From Anthoceros angustus (taxonomy: Eukaryota; Streptophyta; Anthocerotopsida; Anthocerotales; Anthocerotaceae): a DNA stretch of 64,000 nt. The translations under genes and the position numbers were made by a program. The stretch lies in NCBI GenBank assembly GCA_010909165.1, contig MU008163.1, positions 1,178,001-1,242,000 on the forward strand, read 5' to 3'. A model generated the notes under the pieces. It ran no database searches. It worked only from the letters and a program-made list of their open reading frames with translations, and was not told the origin of the DNA. This document shows positions 22,901 through 34,900 of the stretch, in pieces. Each line of letters starts with the position of its first letter. The first letter of the stretch is position 1.

Positions 22901-24760
22901 GGAGGAAGTCCGAGCCTGGACGGTATCCGACCGCCGAGAGGGAGTCATGAGCTAAAGGCCGTAATGAACGGAGCGCGAGCACCGGAAGCGTAAAAGAAGC
23001 CGGTCCACCGAAAGGCGGAAGGGAACGCCGCGCTATGGCGGTAAGGAGGCGATGGAAAGGAAACGAGCCGGAGAGCGGAGCAACAGGCAGAGGTGACCGA
23101 GGCCGCCTTGTAGCCTCGCGTGATACAGCCCGCCCACAACCGCAGGAGAGGTGGCCCAACAAGCCGGCAAAAGACGCCCACCTAACACTTATGGCGGAGG
23201 GAGTATCGGTGCCCGCACACGTGGAAGAGGCAATTCAACAAGTCGATCAGACTTTGCCTATTACCACGAGCTCTGAAGGCGTAGAAGCCTCGACGCCCGC
23301 AGACGACGGACCGGAAGGCTCAAGGAGATGAAGGCCACGGGACAAAGACAGGACCCTAGTGGCCCCTGCTTGGAGATGACGGAGCGCGGAGAGGAGCAAC
23401 CGGAGGAGCAACGAGGGAGCGGATGCGATCGAGGTAAGCACCCGCACCTCACCATGGAAGGAGGGGCCAACGGAGTCACCGGCGATCGGGAACAGCTGGA
23501 GGACTTCGAGGAGAGCCACGGAGGAGTCCGTGAGGGAGGAAACCCGGTGGGCGTGAGTCCGACTTTGTCCGACTGAGGAGTCCCGTGAGGAGGAAACCTG
23601 GTGGAGTCCGACTTTGTCCGGACTCAGAGGGAGGCCGGACTCAAGTCCGGACTGAATAAGTCCGGACCAAGTCCGGACCAAGTCCGGACTCGAATAAGTC
23701 CGACCAAGTCCGGACTCAAGTCCGACCAAGTCCAATAACCGACCGAGGTCCGGACCAGAGACAAGGTCCCAGCCGACCTGTGAAGCCGGACTCAAGTTCG
23801 TGAGTCGAGACAGACCTCGAGGACCGGCCGGGCAAGAAGGAGGAGCCCCTTCGACTTACGCTTAGGGGAGCCGATGGTGGTGGCCCCACCGGCGGACCTG
23901 TGGAGGCCAGGAGGATGACGCCGTGGTAACGGCTCGCCGATCACGCCAGAGCCCAACCCATGTGATTCCGGGAGAGGAGGGGCCCGCCTCACGGATCATC
24001 CGATTGGGTGCACCACAAGCTGTGACGGGATTGACCACCCATTCCGAGGCGGGGCCTGTGACCTTCCCACACACATGGAAGGAGATAGGGGGATAGGTGG
24101 TAGGCCGATTAGGTATACCGAAATGGCTATCACCGTAATAGGGGTGTAATAAAGACGCCACCTTGGGCGCAGATAAGAGGGCCGAGGCCGCCTAGTAAAG
24201 CATCTTTCTCTTGGTGTTGATGCTGCCTGCGCACCTTTGTGAGTCTTCTTGCTAACGTGAGTCCCGAGTCACCGAAAGGTGCACGACGCCCGGGAGATTG
24301 ATCAAGGTCCCGTGACGACTTAACGCTGTGGTGTGCAGGAAGGGTGACCGTGATCCGTGCTCGTCCGAGCCGCGTCCGACACCGAACGGATCGAACGCGT
24401 GAGCCGGAGGAACTCCGGAGGGTGTAGAGCCCGGACGGAGAGGCCCGCGAACGACGAGGAGGTCCGGATCACAGAATCAAGGCCTTTTCTAAGATCAAGA
24501 GTGTAGCGGAGAGGAGAGAGGAAAGGACTGGATGCGTGAAGGATGTATGTGAACGATACGGACGCGAACGGGTCTCAAACGCTTGGCCATACCACGGCCT
24601 ACGCATTTGCACGCTAGAGTAGTTAGGAGTATGTGTGTGAACGAACAGCGCTAAGGACGGTAAGAATCACCAAACGCGTAAACGGGCCTATCATTCCTTG
24701 GGAACGGACTTCTTCCTACAACGACACGGATTGGCTTTACCGCTATCAAAAGTTCCGCCA
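19973..24760 (+). repeat. 3' LTR
   Basis: The LTR runs from TGTGGGCTATGCAC to CCGCCA, 4.79 kb. It carries the blocks A (20,343-21,590), B (21,757-23,440), the GTCCGGAC array (23,556-23,765) and D (24,000-24,760) once each. Block B has an internal direct repeat of about 300 bases (22,321-22,622 and 22,625-22,925), around GAGAGAGTCAGCAGC and AACGAGAGAATCCACGACTC. Divergence from the 5' LTR is large and dominated by small insertions and deletions, so LTR-based dating would be unreliable. Confidence 0.8.
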
Positions 24761-27262
24761 TACTGTGGTATCTGGCCGGATCAGAGGAATGCTAATAAGA
24801 AGGCACGTTAGTATTTCTCGGAAGGCCTCGGGTCAAGGCTGAGGATCCAAAGCTCGAGGCTAGAGCTGGTGGGTGTCGTGACGCATAAGCTACACCAGGC
24901 AGCTATGTGTAAATTCGAGTTGGAGCATGACATTTGAAGGTTACTAGCTTCGGAGCAGTTCAAGGTGCAAAAGGAGTTCTTGGACAAAATTCAAACATTG
25001 GTGCAGCTTCTGCATCTGCCTCAACTGAAGACAGTGTTGTCTATGACCTGGGAGGCATGGGTGACCTGGGCTGTAACCCTGACCAGCAAGAGGTTGGTTA
25101 TCCACATGCTGAAGGTTCTAGCGGCAATAACAAATAGGTTGGAAAAACTGAAAGAGGACGCCTGTGTGGTGGTAAGCTACTACCGGGTTTCAAGTTCACG
25201 TCGCTCGAAGACAACCGCAACATCGGTTGCCGAAGTAGTGGCTATAGCAAGCATCAAACAGGCTTCTCATCAGATTGGATGTGTAGATGTGCATGTGTGT
25301 AGATGTGCATGTGATGCTTTGCTTAACCGGTCAGAGGCTTGTTTCAGATAGAGTCTAAATGTCAGACTTTGCTTCCTAGAGTTTACTATTCAGTCGGCTT
25401 CACTGTTGTGAAATTCTGTATCTCTGGGCAAATGGCACTAGTTTGTCCATTTTCAAGCATTAGAAACAAAGTAGACTCCATGCACTCTTTGTCACATCGG
25501 ACTCAAATCTTTGGACCCATGTGCTGGGTTCGACAAGCTGTTGAAAGGATCGAGGTCGAATATTCAAAATCTTTCTCCAGTGATTGGCCATCTAGGCCTT
25601 GCTTTCCTTAGATCTGGGCACGTTTCAACGAAAGTAATAATCTCACCCACCCCTTTCAGTGGCCTTATGCACAGGCATGGCCTCCTGCCTTGGCAATTTA
25701 AAGCCAGCAAGCAATTTGTAGACCAAGCAAGCTAGTCCCCCTTTGTCCTATGTGGAGATCAGTTTTGGGGAGTTGCACTCTTGTATGCAATGGAAGCTGT
25801 GGCACACTTGGGAGGAGTGGTTGGTGTGGGGACATGGAATCTTCAAGCGGATTAGGCAAGTCGCCCAGGCACCTTCTTTGGAGGAGGTCCGGATCACAGA
25901 ACCCGCCTTTTTCTAAGATCAAGAGTGTAGCGTGAGAGGAGAGAGGAAAGGACTGGATGCGTGAAGGATGTATGTGAACGATACGGACGCGAACGGGTCT
26001 CAAACGCTTGGCCATACCGGCTCAGACGGCAACGCCAGAGTAGTTAGAGTATGTGTGTGAGACCGAACGAGCGCTAAGGACGGTAAGAATCACCAAACGC
26101 GTAAACGGGCCTATCATTCCTTTGGGAACGGACTTCTTCCTACAACGACACGGATTGTGCGCGCCCTATCGGAAAAGTTCCGCCACTGTGGTATCTGGCC
26201 GTAGGAATGCTAATAAGAAGGCACGTTAGTATTTCCTGTGAAGGCCTGGTCAGCAGGTCAGAGGATCCAGGGTTGCTCGAGGCTAGAGCCGGTGGGTGTC
26301 GGAAGCTGCACCAGCATGTGTAAATTCGAGTTGGAGCATGACATTTGAAGGTTACTAGCTCGAGTGCCTCAAGGTGCAAAAGGAGTTCTTGGACAAAATT
26401 CAAACATTGGTCCGTGATCCGCCTCAATCAAGATGTTGTCTATGACCGGGAGGCATGGGTGACCTGGTCAGAATCACCAGAAGAGGTTGGTTATCCACAT
26501 GCTGAAGGTTCTAGCGGCAATAACAATAGGTTGGAAAAATCGAAAGAGGACGCCTGTGTGGTGGTAAGCGACTACCCCGCGGTTTCAAGTTCACGTCGCC
26601 CTCGAAGACAACCGCAACATCGGTTGTCGAGAAGTCGTAGTGGCTATAGCATCAAACAAAGTGCTTCATCGATTGATGTAGATGTGCATGTGTGTAGATG
26701 TGCATGTGATGCTTTGCTTAACCGGTCAGAGGCTTGTTTCAGATAGAGTCTAAATGTCAGACTTTGCTTCCTAGAGTTTACTATTCAGTCGGCTTCACTG
26801 TTGTGAAATTCTGTATCTCTGGGCAAATGGCACTAGTTTGTCCATTTTCAAGCATTAGAAACAAAGTAGACTCCATGCACTTTGTCACATCGGACTCAAA
26901 TCTTTGGACCCATGTCGGGTTCGATGTCGCTGAAAGGATCGAGGTCGAATATTCAAAATCTTTCTCCATTGATTGGCCATCTAGGCCTTGCTTTCCTTAG
27001 ATCTCGGCACGTTTCAACGAAAGTACACCCACCCCTTTCAAGGCCTTATGCATGTGCATGGCCTCCTCGCCTTGGCAAAGCCAAGAAGCACCTAGACCAA
27101 GCAAGCTAGTCCCCCTTTGTCCTATGTGGAGATCAGTTTTGGGGAGTTGCACTCTTGTATGCAATGGAAGCTGTGGCACACTTGGGAGGAGTGGTTGGTG
27201 TGGGGCAGGGGACATGGAATCTTCAAGCCGGATTAGGCAAGCTGGCCCAGGGCACCTTCTTT
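24453..27262 (+). repeat. 1.4 kb tandem duplication of LTR end plus flank
   Basis: The segment starting GAGGAGGTCCGGATCACAGAA at about 24,453 runs through the LTR end into non-LTR sequence, ending near CAGGCACCTTCTTTG at 25,880. It then restarts at 25,881 with GAGGAGGTCCGGATCACAG and repeats to about 27,262. The non-LTR part has open frames, for example one reading EFLDKIQTLVQLLHLPQLK (24,965-25,351) and one reading VYYSVGFTVVKFCISGQMAL. I cannot assign them. The second copy has several short deletions relative to the first. Confidence 0.85.
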
Positions 27263-28263
27263 GCGCTGGAGGTGAGTATCAGGCATTTGTCTATGACAGA
27301 ATCACAGCTAGTCAGCTTGGCCGCACAATAGGTTGCATCGAATGGAACGGGCCAAGGCTCACCAGTGCTACTGGAAGAAGGTCTGAGATCAGTGTGAGGC
27401 CCCATATGCTAGGCCTTATACTGCTGCAAGGCGCGCCGCTGCACATCTTGGAGATAGTCGGGTTGACGGCGAAGGCACCGATCTGCACTGGTTCCAACAG
27501 GGGGACTCAAGTGAGGAGGACACTGGCGATGTGATAGATTGAGGGTGCCACCCGAGGTCGGGCAACAATTTCCTTCCGTGTTGGCTGGCTCTGCTTCATC
27601 CCACGACACTAGATAGCTTGTGTGACAGTGGCATGTGGCGAGGCAGATGCCTTGAGTGAGATGGTGAGGTGGATGGCGAAGCAAATCCCTTGAGGCTTGA
27701 TTTGTGGCAATGTACATTACATTAGTTTTGGGCCACGAGGGGTGGCATTGCGAAATCGGTGGTGTGGCATATTTTGGATCTTTTGTTCCATGTTAACGCT
27801 GCTTCAGCAGTAGCCTGATCTTTGTAGTGTGCCCACAAAATGTCTACATGGCCTTGTGTCATTAGAAACTTATATATCCGTACCACGAGCATTGGGCTGC
27901 GGATCAGACTGTGTGGCATTTTGTAGACCGTCTGAGGCCCTCTTTTCTCGCGTAAGTGTGTGGTCTGGTTTGCTCGTACATTGAGCAATTACAACCAGGT
28001 AGCTTCCTCCCAACGTTGCTATGAACTACAAATGGAGAAATGCTTCACAGAACCCACAAAAACTAAGTGCATTCTCTCAAAAGTAACATGATTGTCAAAA
28101 GTGCAAGCATTCACATCTATGCCAATTGTGGATGCTTGCACAATAATACTGTCCATCCACAGCATCCTACAAGTGTCTAGAAGCCTTGACAAAGAAGTGA
28201 CAACTAGGGACTAAGAACAAAGGAAGGCCATGTACATTTTGCAGCAGGTCCCCTCTCTTAACG
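27263..28263. other. Unassigned spacer with weak minus-strand ORF
   Basis: No gene is recognised. A minus-strand open frame at 27,722-27,988 encodes 88 residues, including REKRGPQTVYKM and LMTQGHVDILWAHYKDQAT. It could be an exon of the hypothetical gene just downstream on the plus map, but I see no supporting motif. Confidence 0.3.
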
Positions 28264-29004
28264 CTATGTCGCCACAACTTGATCCAACCATGTTCTATAT
28301 CCTGTAGAGGGCCAGTAAAGCTGCAGAGTGTTCTTGTTCTTCTCATTGGCCCTGAGAATAGCTACCATTGGAAACTTTGTGGTCAGGACAATGTCAGCTT
28401 CAAGCATTATTGGGTCACCATGTGGCCCTGAATCCAGTAGCTGATATGCGCTTTTGTCCGTAGGCACCTGCTCATAGTAGTTACCTTTCACCACTTTTTC
28501 ACCTGCTGCAAAAATCTCACCACCCCAAGCTGAGTCTTCAGTTTGTACAGCTAATGTGACCATGGGCTGTGTGCATAGCATTACATACCATAGAAATTTC
28601 TCTTTATTACTAGGCCTCGAACGCACCATGAAATTATCTCTTGCACGTAGGGACGCTGCACCAAATTCCAAACCTGCCTGTTGTTCCACCATGGCACTTT
28701 GAGAAGCTTTCTTGGGACGCCCTGGTCTCCCGGACTTGGAGGCACCCTTCCGTTTCAAAGTTCCTGGAGTCTGCTCTGGCTTGCCTTTTCTACGCAAAGA
28801 CTGACCTCGTCCACCAGATACCTCCACCACTTTAGGTACAGCCGATGCTTCGGGAAGTGGCACTTTCTCCATATCCTTACGAAGGATAATAGCCACTTCA
28901 TCGGTGGCCTGACGCATAGTGGCCACTTCACCAGTAATAGAATCAGCCATTGCAACACCAGCACAAGTGGCCACATCCCTACCACTCTGCAAAGCCACTG
29001 CCAT
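28264..29004 (-). CDS. Hypothetical protein with AT-hook-like segment
   Basis: The reading frame is 246 codons from an ATG at 29,004. The first third is Ala/Val/Met-rich. A basic middle segment contains SKSGRPGRPKKASQ, whose GRPGRPKK resembles an AT-hook DNA-binding core. The C-terminal 140 residues are more ordinary globular sequence with SNKEKFLWYVML and YWPSTGYRTWLDQVV. An independent frame at 29,010-29,264, very rich in Thr, Asp, Val and Gln, abuts the 5' end in another frame and may be the true N-terminus, displaced by a one-base error or an intron. Product and function are unknown. A transposon-derived gene is possible. Confidence 0.45.
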   Translation of the reverse strand: MAVALQSGRDVATCAGVAMADSITGEVATMRQATDEVAIILRKDMEKVPLPEASAVPKVVEVSGGRGQSLRRKGKPEQTPGTLKRKGASKSGRPGRPKKASQSAMVEQQAGLEFGAASLRARDNFMVRSRPSNKEKFLWYVMLCTQPMVTLAVQTEDSAWGGEIFAAGEKVVKGNYYEQVPTDKSAYQLLDSGPHGDPIMLEADIVLTTKFPMVAILRANEKNKNTLQLYWPSTGYRTWLDQVVAT

Positions 29005-29264
29005 AGTGGTCAAGGGCTGGGCACTTCCACCACGGAGGTTTTATCCATTGCAGCTGCCACATCTTCCACTTCTGTGTCTGTGGTCAAGTACACACAGAGG
29101 GGCACAAGTTCTACAGTCTGAATGTCTATCTGCACAAGCTGTGTGTCATTCTTGACAGCCAGAGTTTCATCATCATGCACAAGCTGGGTGATTCCCTGCA
29201 CGACCTGAGTCTCGGTGTAGAAAACCTCGGTATCCTCCTGCACTGCCTGGGTATCCTCATCCAC

Positions 29265-30090
29265 TGCTTATTTGCCACCTTCCACACACATCACCATAGT
29301 GCACCGAAGCTCTAGGGTGTGGCACCCACCTCCCGACCGACCTAATATGCTGCTTGAACGTTTGTGGCAGTCGATGGCAGATTGCATTTGCCACACTTTG
29401 CTTGCCAAGGCAATCAAGTCGTATGCGGGATGATAGAAGGATGCTCGTTTGCAGCCTCAACACAAGGGCCACCTCCTCATGGACGTACGGCCCCTCCCAA
29501 CTCATCATCTGTAGGATGGGTCCCTTTGGCTATCCGGTTGAGGGGCACTCCCAGGACGATGGATTTAATGTATGTGCTGGTAGCCTATGTGTGTAGTAGC
29601 ATGTTGTGTCGTGGGTGGTAGGAAGGGGAGGAGGGGCTTCCGCCCTTTGTTTATCCTCCCCGCATCCGACTTGTTCCCGGGCTGCAAGGAGCTAGCTCAA
29701 AAAAGTAGGGAGATGTCCGTGAACACGACAACTGAGAACGTATATGATATGATAATGTAAATATCTTGGATAAATATAGAGAAGTTTTTACCCAAAAAAA
29801 AGTGCTGAAATGGAAAAATTTTATCGGCGAGAAAGCAATTTATATAAAATTTTTCCACATGTAGAAGGAATATAGTCCGTCATTAAAGAGAGAAGTGACT
29901 TTTGCAAGCTCTGCATATGGGAGAGACATGTCCTCGTAAGATACATTATAATAGAATTCGCCTACAGCATCCCTCGATTCTGAACCATGCTTCCACAAAA
30001 TATTTTGATTTGAACGTGGAAATTTGCATTGAGGTGAATATTTGATTGTCTTGGTTATCTTTGCACTTCAAAGTGAATCTAGGAACTCTA
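29265..30090. other. AT-rich spacer, nothing recognised
   Basis: Base composition shifts to AT-rich after about 29,700, unlike the GC-rich retroelement. I see no ORF with a known domain, no tRNA boxes and no terminal repeats. Confidence 0.5.
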
Positions 30091-30702
30091 GGTTCTAATC
30101 CTTACAAATTCAATTACAAGACTACCTATATCACTTGGCAACTTCTAGAGGGCGTCAATTTTTTTAGGCTGGTCCATCTCTCAAACTAGAGAAGTCGGCT
30201 CCGGAGCCATATGGAGATTCCAATAGAATGTTAATTAGATGACATAACTTTCAATGTACGAAAGTTGTAGCTTGAGATTTGTCTTCAAATCGGGGGAGCT
30301 ATTTATCCATGGAGGTTGTGGTTGCCGTGATTGGCTCCCTCCAAAGCCTAGGCTATCCACGGGCATGGTTGGAGCTTGTGATTTTTATAGCTACGAAGGT
30401 TCTAATCCTTACAAATTCAATTGCAAGACTACCTATATCACTTGGCAACTTCTAGAGGGAGCAATTTTTTTAGGCTGGTCCATCTCTCAATCTAGAGAAG
30501 TCGGCTCCAGAGCCATATGGAGATTCTAATAGAACGTTAATTAGATGAAGTAACTTTCAATGTACGAAAGTTGTTGCTTGAGATTTATCTTCGAATCGGG
30601 GGAGCTATTTATCCATGGAGGTTGTGGTTGCCGTGATTGGCTCCCTCCAAAGCCTAGGCTATCCATGGGCACAGGTTGGAGCTTGTGACTTTTCCGGCTA
30701 CA
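30091..30702. repeat. 0.31 kb direct repeat, two copies
   Basis: Copy 1 (30,091-30,397) and copy 2 (30,398-about 30,702) both begin GGTTCTAATCCTTACAAATT. They continue through GGCTGGTCCATCTCTCAA, TTTCAATGTACGAAAGTTGT and ATCCATGGAGGTTGTGGTTG. They differ by scattered substitutions and single-base indels. No coding potential is recognised. Confidence 0.9.
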
Positions 30703-31941
30703 AAGCCTGGAGTGTGTATGTATGGAGGTTGCACTTAGTTCTCTTGTTCTTTCACACCTTGGTTGCAAGCTTACATGCCTATGTTCGGCTTAAAACTCAT
30801 TCAAGCTAATAAAGACTCTCGGGTGACGATAATGTGGAATGGAGGAAAGCAGTCAAGCCCGCGGGTGAAGCGGAGTAGATTGGGACCAGAATGGGTGGTT
30901 TGACCGACCCGGGGGGCGGTCTTCGACTCTTCGCTCATATATTTTTCCTTTTTTCTTTCTATTCTTCGTTCGGGTGTTCGGGTCCGGCCTGGGTCTGGAG
31001 TGGAGGCACCTTCCTTCATCTCTCTCTCTCTCCCCCTCCCCTCATTGAGTGCCTCATACTCATACTCCTGCATCCGTCTTCCCTTCCGGCTGTTGCTCCT
31101 GCCCACGCCCTGCCAGCCTTGCCAGGCTGATGACAGAGCCCGGTAGCTAGGGTGAAGAAGCAAGCAGGAGACGCATTCCCCTCACCGCGGCTCAAGCGCC
31201 GTGAGGCTGAATGCTGGCGGCGGCCCAATCTGCAGCGCAATTTGGTGTGCGGCTTCGCTTGCCCCGCCTCCCTGCTCCTGCAATGCCGGTGCGGGCCAAT
31301 TCCAGGCCTGCAATGTGATGGTGGCTGCCGGCAGCCCCGCCCCGACGTGATCTTGACTGCTGCGGCGGGCCCGGCCGGTGAATGCCGGTGCTGGTGCTGG
31401 GACTGGTGGTTCCACCCGGGAAGCGCAGGCGAGCTGTCCCCGCCTGAGGCGAGCGCTGGGCCGCCCGGCGCAGGCTGCTCCTGCTCCGTTGCTGCGGCGG
31501 CGGCTGCTGCAGGTGTGTGTGGTATTTGTGTGTGGCAGGCTGCGGGAAGCGGGTCCGGCAGCGGACTGAGGTTAATGCGGTAGGGTTGGGGCCGGTGCGG
31601 GAATTGGAGGCCGGGTGGCGTCATTCCGGCATTGTGGAGGCTGTGCGGAGTGCGGGAGATGCCGCGGGGCCTGGAGAGGGGTAGGAGCTGGCGCACAATT
31701 GCGGTAGGGTTTGGGAGGATTGATCGGGAGCAGGGGCGAGAGGCGGGGGCAGGGTTCGGAGGGATGGCACGGATTTAGGAGGCTCAGCACGCCGGTTCAA
31801 GAAGCAGGCAATCGGACGGGGCCGGGGCGGGGTCAGTCGGTCTCGGTCGGTGGTGTTTGTTGAGGGAAGGAGAGGAGCGGCATTGGGGAAGGGGAGGTGG
31901 GAGGGGTGGGGGAGGTGGAGGTGGTGAAGGGGAGGTGCGAG
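30703..31941 (+). promoter_or_regulatory. Upstream region of NST1-like gene
   Basis: This is GC-rich sequence with a CT-repeat tract at about 31,016-31,035 and no convincing coding region. Position suggests promoter and 5' leader of the gene that starts at 31,942. The overlapping open frames here are compositional, with long Gly/Ala/Pro runs on both strands. Confidence 0.4.
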
Positions 31942-34900
31942 ATGTGCATACTGTGTGTGGCGTCAAGGTGGTCTCGGCGCATTGTCACCATGCTGCCGTG
32001 GCTCATTATCCCGCTCATCATCCTGTGGGCTTTGTCGCAGCTGCTGCCTCCGGGGTTTAGATTTGAGGTGACGTCGCCTAGGCTGGCATGTGTGGGGGTG
32101 CTGTTGATCAGTCTCGGGTGGTACGAGCTGGCAATGCCGCGGCTGTCGCAGTGGCGCGCACGCAGGAGCGCCATGCTCAGGGAGAGGAGGCGAATTGAGG
32201 CCCAGGAGGCGGCCAAGTGGCGGAAGGAGGCCACCCGCCGGTGCAGGAATTGCCTCTCCGCGTACAGGGACCAGAGCCCTGGCGGTGGCAGGTTCATGTG
32301 TACATATTGCGGCCATGTCTCCAAGCGGCCGGTGTTGGATGTGCCTGGGGAGGCACGGGGAGGGATTCAGGCGGCTGCTGCAGCAGGGGAGGGGTTGGGT
32401 GGGCAAGGGGTTCCTGATGAACCCTTCTGCAGCTGGGGTGCCTTGTTTCCCAGGACTGGCAAGGGTGGAATGCCAGGGGCTGGCCTGAGAGGGCTGGGGC
32501 TCCTGGGCTGGCAACAGGGCTGGGGAATGGGGGCAAGCAATGGGCCTCTGGAGATGGGGGCCTGGGCTGGAAATGGAGCCTGGGTGGGCACGTCCTGGTC
32601 AGGGGCCGCCTGGGTGGGGAATGCAGGATACTGGGCTGGGGGTTTCGGGTCCTACGGCGCAGGCTTTTCTGCGGCTGACAAATGTGGCTCCACGGATCCC
32701 AATTACGGTGGGATGCTCTGTGCTCTTTTGAGAGTGTTTCCCTTGCTAGCGTGCGTCAGGGTCTTCTCGTTGCTCCTCCTTTTCCTTCGCTGGGCCTGGG
32801 CGAGGCTCACTGGTGACACCAGCGGAGATGATGGTACCATGAATGGCAACCGGAGGGGCGGCCAGAGGCGGGGTGAAGATGCAGGGGCGTTGGAAAGGAA
32901 TAGGGGGGACAAGGCACGCCGTAAGGCTGAAGAGAAGAAGCAGGCTAGGCTTGAGCGGGAGCAACTGGAGGAAGAGGAGAGGCGGCAGAGAGAGGAAGTG
33001 GCTCGCCTGGTTGAAGAGCGCAGGAAGCTCAGGGATGAGAAACTGGAAGCGGAACGAGAGAGTGAAAGAGAAGCTGCTGCCGAGAGGGAGCGTGAGATGA
33101 GGAGAGAAAGGGAAGCTGAAAGAAGGCGACAAGACAAGTTGCGAGAGAAGGAGAGGGAAGCAGTTGCTAAGGCCAAGGACACTGACTCTGAAGACTCGAG
33201 TAGAAGACGGAAGGATTCCAGAAGGGATGCCGACAGAAGAGTGGAAGGAGAGAGGCGGGGGGATGTGGACAGGAAGGTGGAGTCGAAGGCACCAGGTGCC
33301 ACTGCCGAGTACCGGAAAGGTACCAAAGGCTTCAAGGGGGTTGTCCCTGATGCAGGCCTCAAAGGTGATGGGGGATACAAGGCAGCCGGTGCCAGTTCTG
33401 GAAAGTCGCTCAATGTCAGGTATCAGGGAGCAGTTAAAGGGCCTCTCCCAGCATCCAAGAATGGGATAGCCAATCAGAGCAACTCCTCATACTTCTGGAG
33501 AAATCCTGCGAAGTCTAGTACAGGACCTGTCAATGCCGCCTCCAGTACATCCCCGCCTGCTGTGGCAAATGGGGCGAGCAGCGGAAAGAAGGCAGATAGT
33601 AGCTCCTACTCAGCCTGGAAAGTGTGGCCTAGAGGGTGGGGCAAGGGACAGTTGCCCGCATCTGAGGGAGGCAATGTGACACCACCTGCCTCCGTCGTGA
33701 AGGCAAAGGATGCCAGCAGTCAGAATGGAGGTCTAGTCTTTCCGGGTGGGACCACTGGCGCTCAGAAACCTGACTTCCTGCATTCCGTGGTAAGTAATGT
33801 ACATCCAGCACTGCATGTGTAGGCCGGGTGTGTGGTTTGTAGTCTGCTCTGCTTCTCCATGAACTGGTATCCTGGGATGCATTTTTTGTTTCATATAGGA
33901 AGGTGGTTGATGTTGCTTTTTCCCTGGTGTTGTTGCGGAGTATGTGGAACCCTGAGGTGCTGTGGGACTCATAATGATTTGGGTTGTAGGTTGGAGAACC
34001 TACAGAGCAATCAGCCACCCAGTCAAGGCCATGGCAACGGTTGTTCTCAAACTCTACTGATGTGGTTGACCAGCGTAAGGAGGATACCATCTCCGAAGAT
34101 TGCTGGCAGAAGCAGGATGTGCAGACTGAATCAGGTGGCCCTTATGTGTCTATGGCGCTGCCGTTGAATCCAATTTTGACCTCTTCAGGGAACGTTGACA
34201 GCCAGGGACGTTCACCGACATGCCTCACTAACCTGTCTATGGGTTCAGTTATTCATGTTCCGGCTTCTTCTCCGGTACTTGCACCTATCTCTGCACCTCT
34301 AAGTGCTGCTGCCTCTTCAGCCCAGTCAAGCATACCTATCTATGCTGCTACATCAGTCCTGTCACCTGTGATCGGGTGTAGCGCAGTACCCTTGGGGAGT
34401 ACATCCATTGTCACACCCGTGCATGCTCCTGTTTCTGCTCCTATGCAGGTGCCAGTTGTTCTTCCCTTGCCTATGACTAGTCAAGGCCCGGACCATGTGC
34501 TGCAGGACCAACTGCCACAGATTCTTGAGCCATGGGCTACCCCAAAGCTCTCTGTGGACAGTCTTGATCTGGCAACAGAAAAGAAATGGCAGATGTGGGA
34601 AGCCCCGCAACTTGACCAGATACAGCTACCTTTGGTTGATACATGGATCCCGTTTGAAGATGGTGACCTGGACCAGCTGAAGGACTCATCAACGCCAGTC
34701 TCACAGGGTCAATTGATTGAGCCTGAGATCCAGTGGCCATCTGGTCTGTTTCCTCCTATCCAGCAACATGGTAGTCCAGGCCAGGGTACAGGTGACCAGC
34801 TGAGCATGGTTTCAGAGGCAGCCAGTAACAGTATATGGTCTGACTCAGCATACGCATCAGCTGTGAACGCATGGGGAGATGCAGATGTGCTCGACTCACA

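Larger units (their letters stand above)
3069..24760 (+). mobile_element. Very long, decayed Ty3/gypsy LTR retrotransposon
   Basis: The element opens with TGTGGGCTATGCAC at 3,069, and the same sequence recurs at 19,973 right after a purine tract. It therefore has a 5' LTR, an internal region from about 11,685 and a 3' LTR. A primer binding site lies at 11,689 and gag-like sequence at 11,755-15,830. Protease, reverse transcriptase, RNase H and integrase follow in that order to about 19,940. Reverse transcriptase and RNase H before integrase is the Ty3/gypsy order. I see no chromodomain after the integrase. Many frameshifts make the copy non-autonomous. The 5' half contains several adjacent direct duplications, so the 21.7 kb length overstates the original element. 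I found no matching 5-base target duplication: the 5' flank is GGGTA and the 3' flank begins TACTG. Confidence 0.88.

Noticed and set aside
3064-24765. Target site duplication flanking the retrotransposon
   Set aside because: GGGTA before the 5' LTR is not repeated after either copy of the 3' LTR end (TACTG and CTGTG).
31016-31696. 226-codon minus-strand Pro/Ala/His-rich open frame
   Set aside because: Low-complexity GC-rich sequence upstream of the U-box gene with open frames on both strands.
32843-33100. Alternative plus-strand frames inside the U-box gene exon 1
   Set aside because: They are out-of-frame readings of the charged coiled-coil segment.
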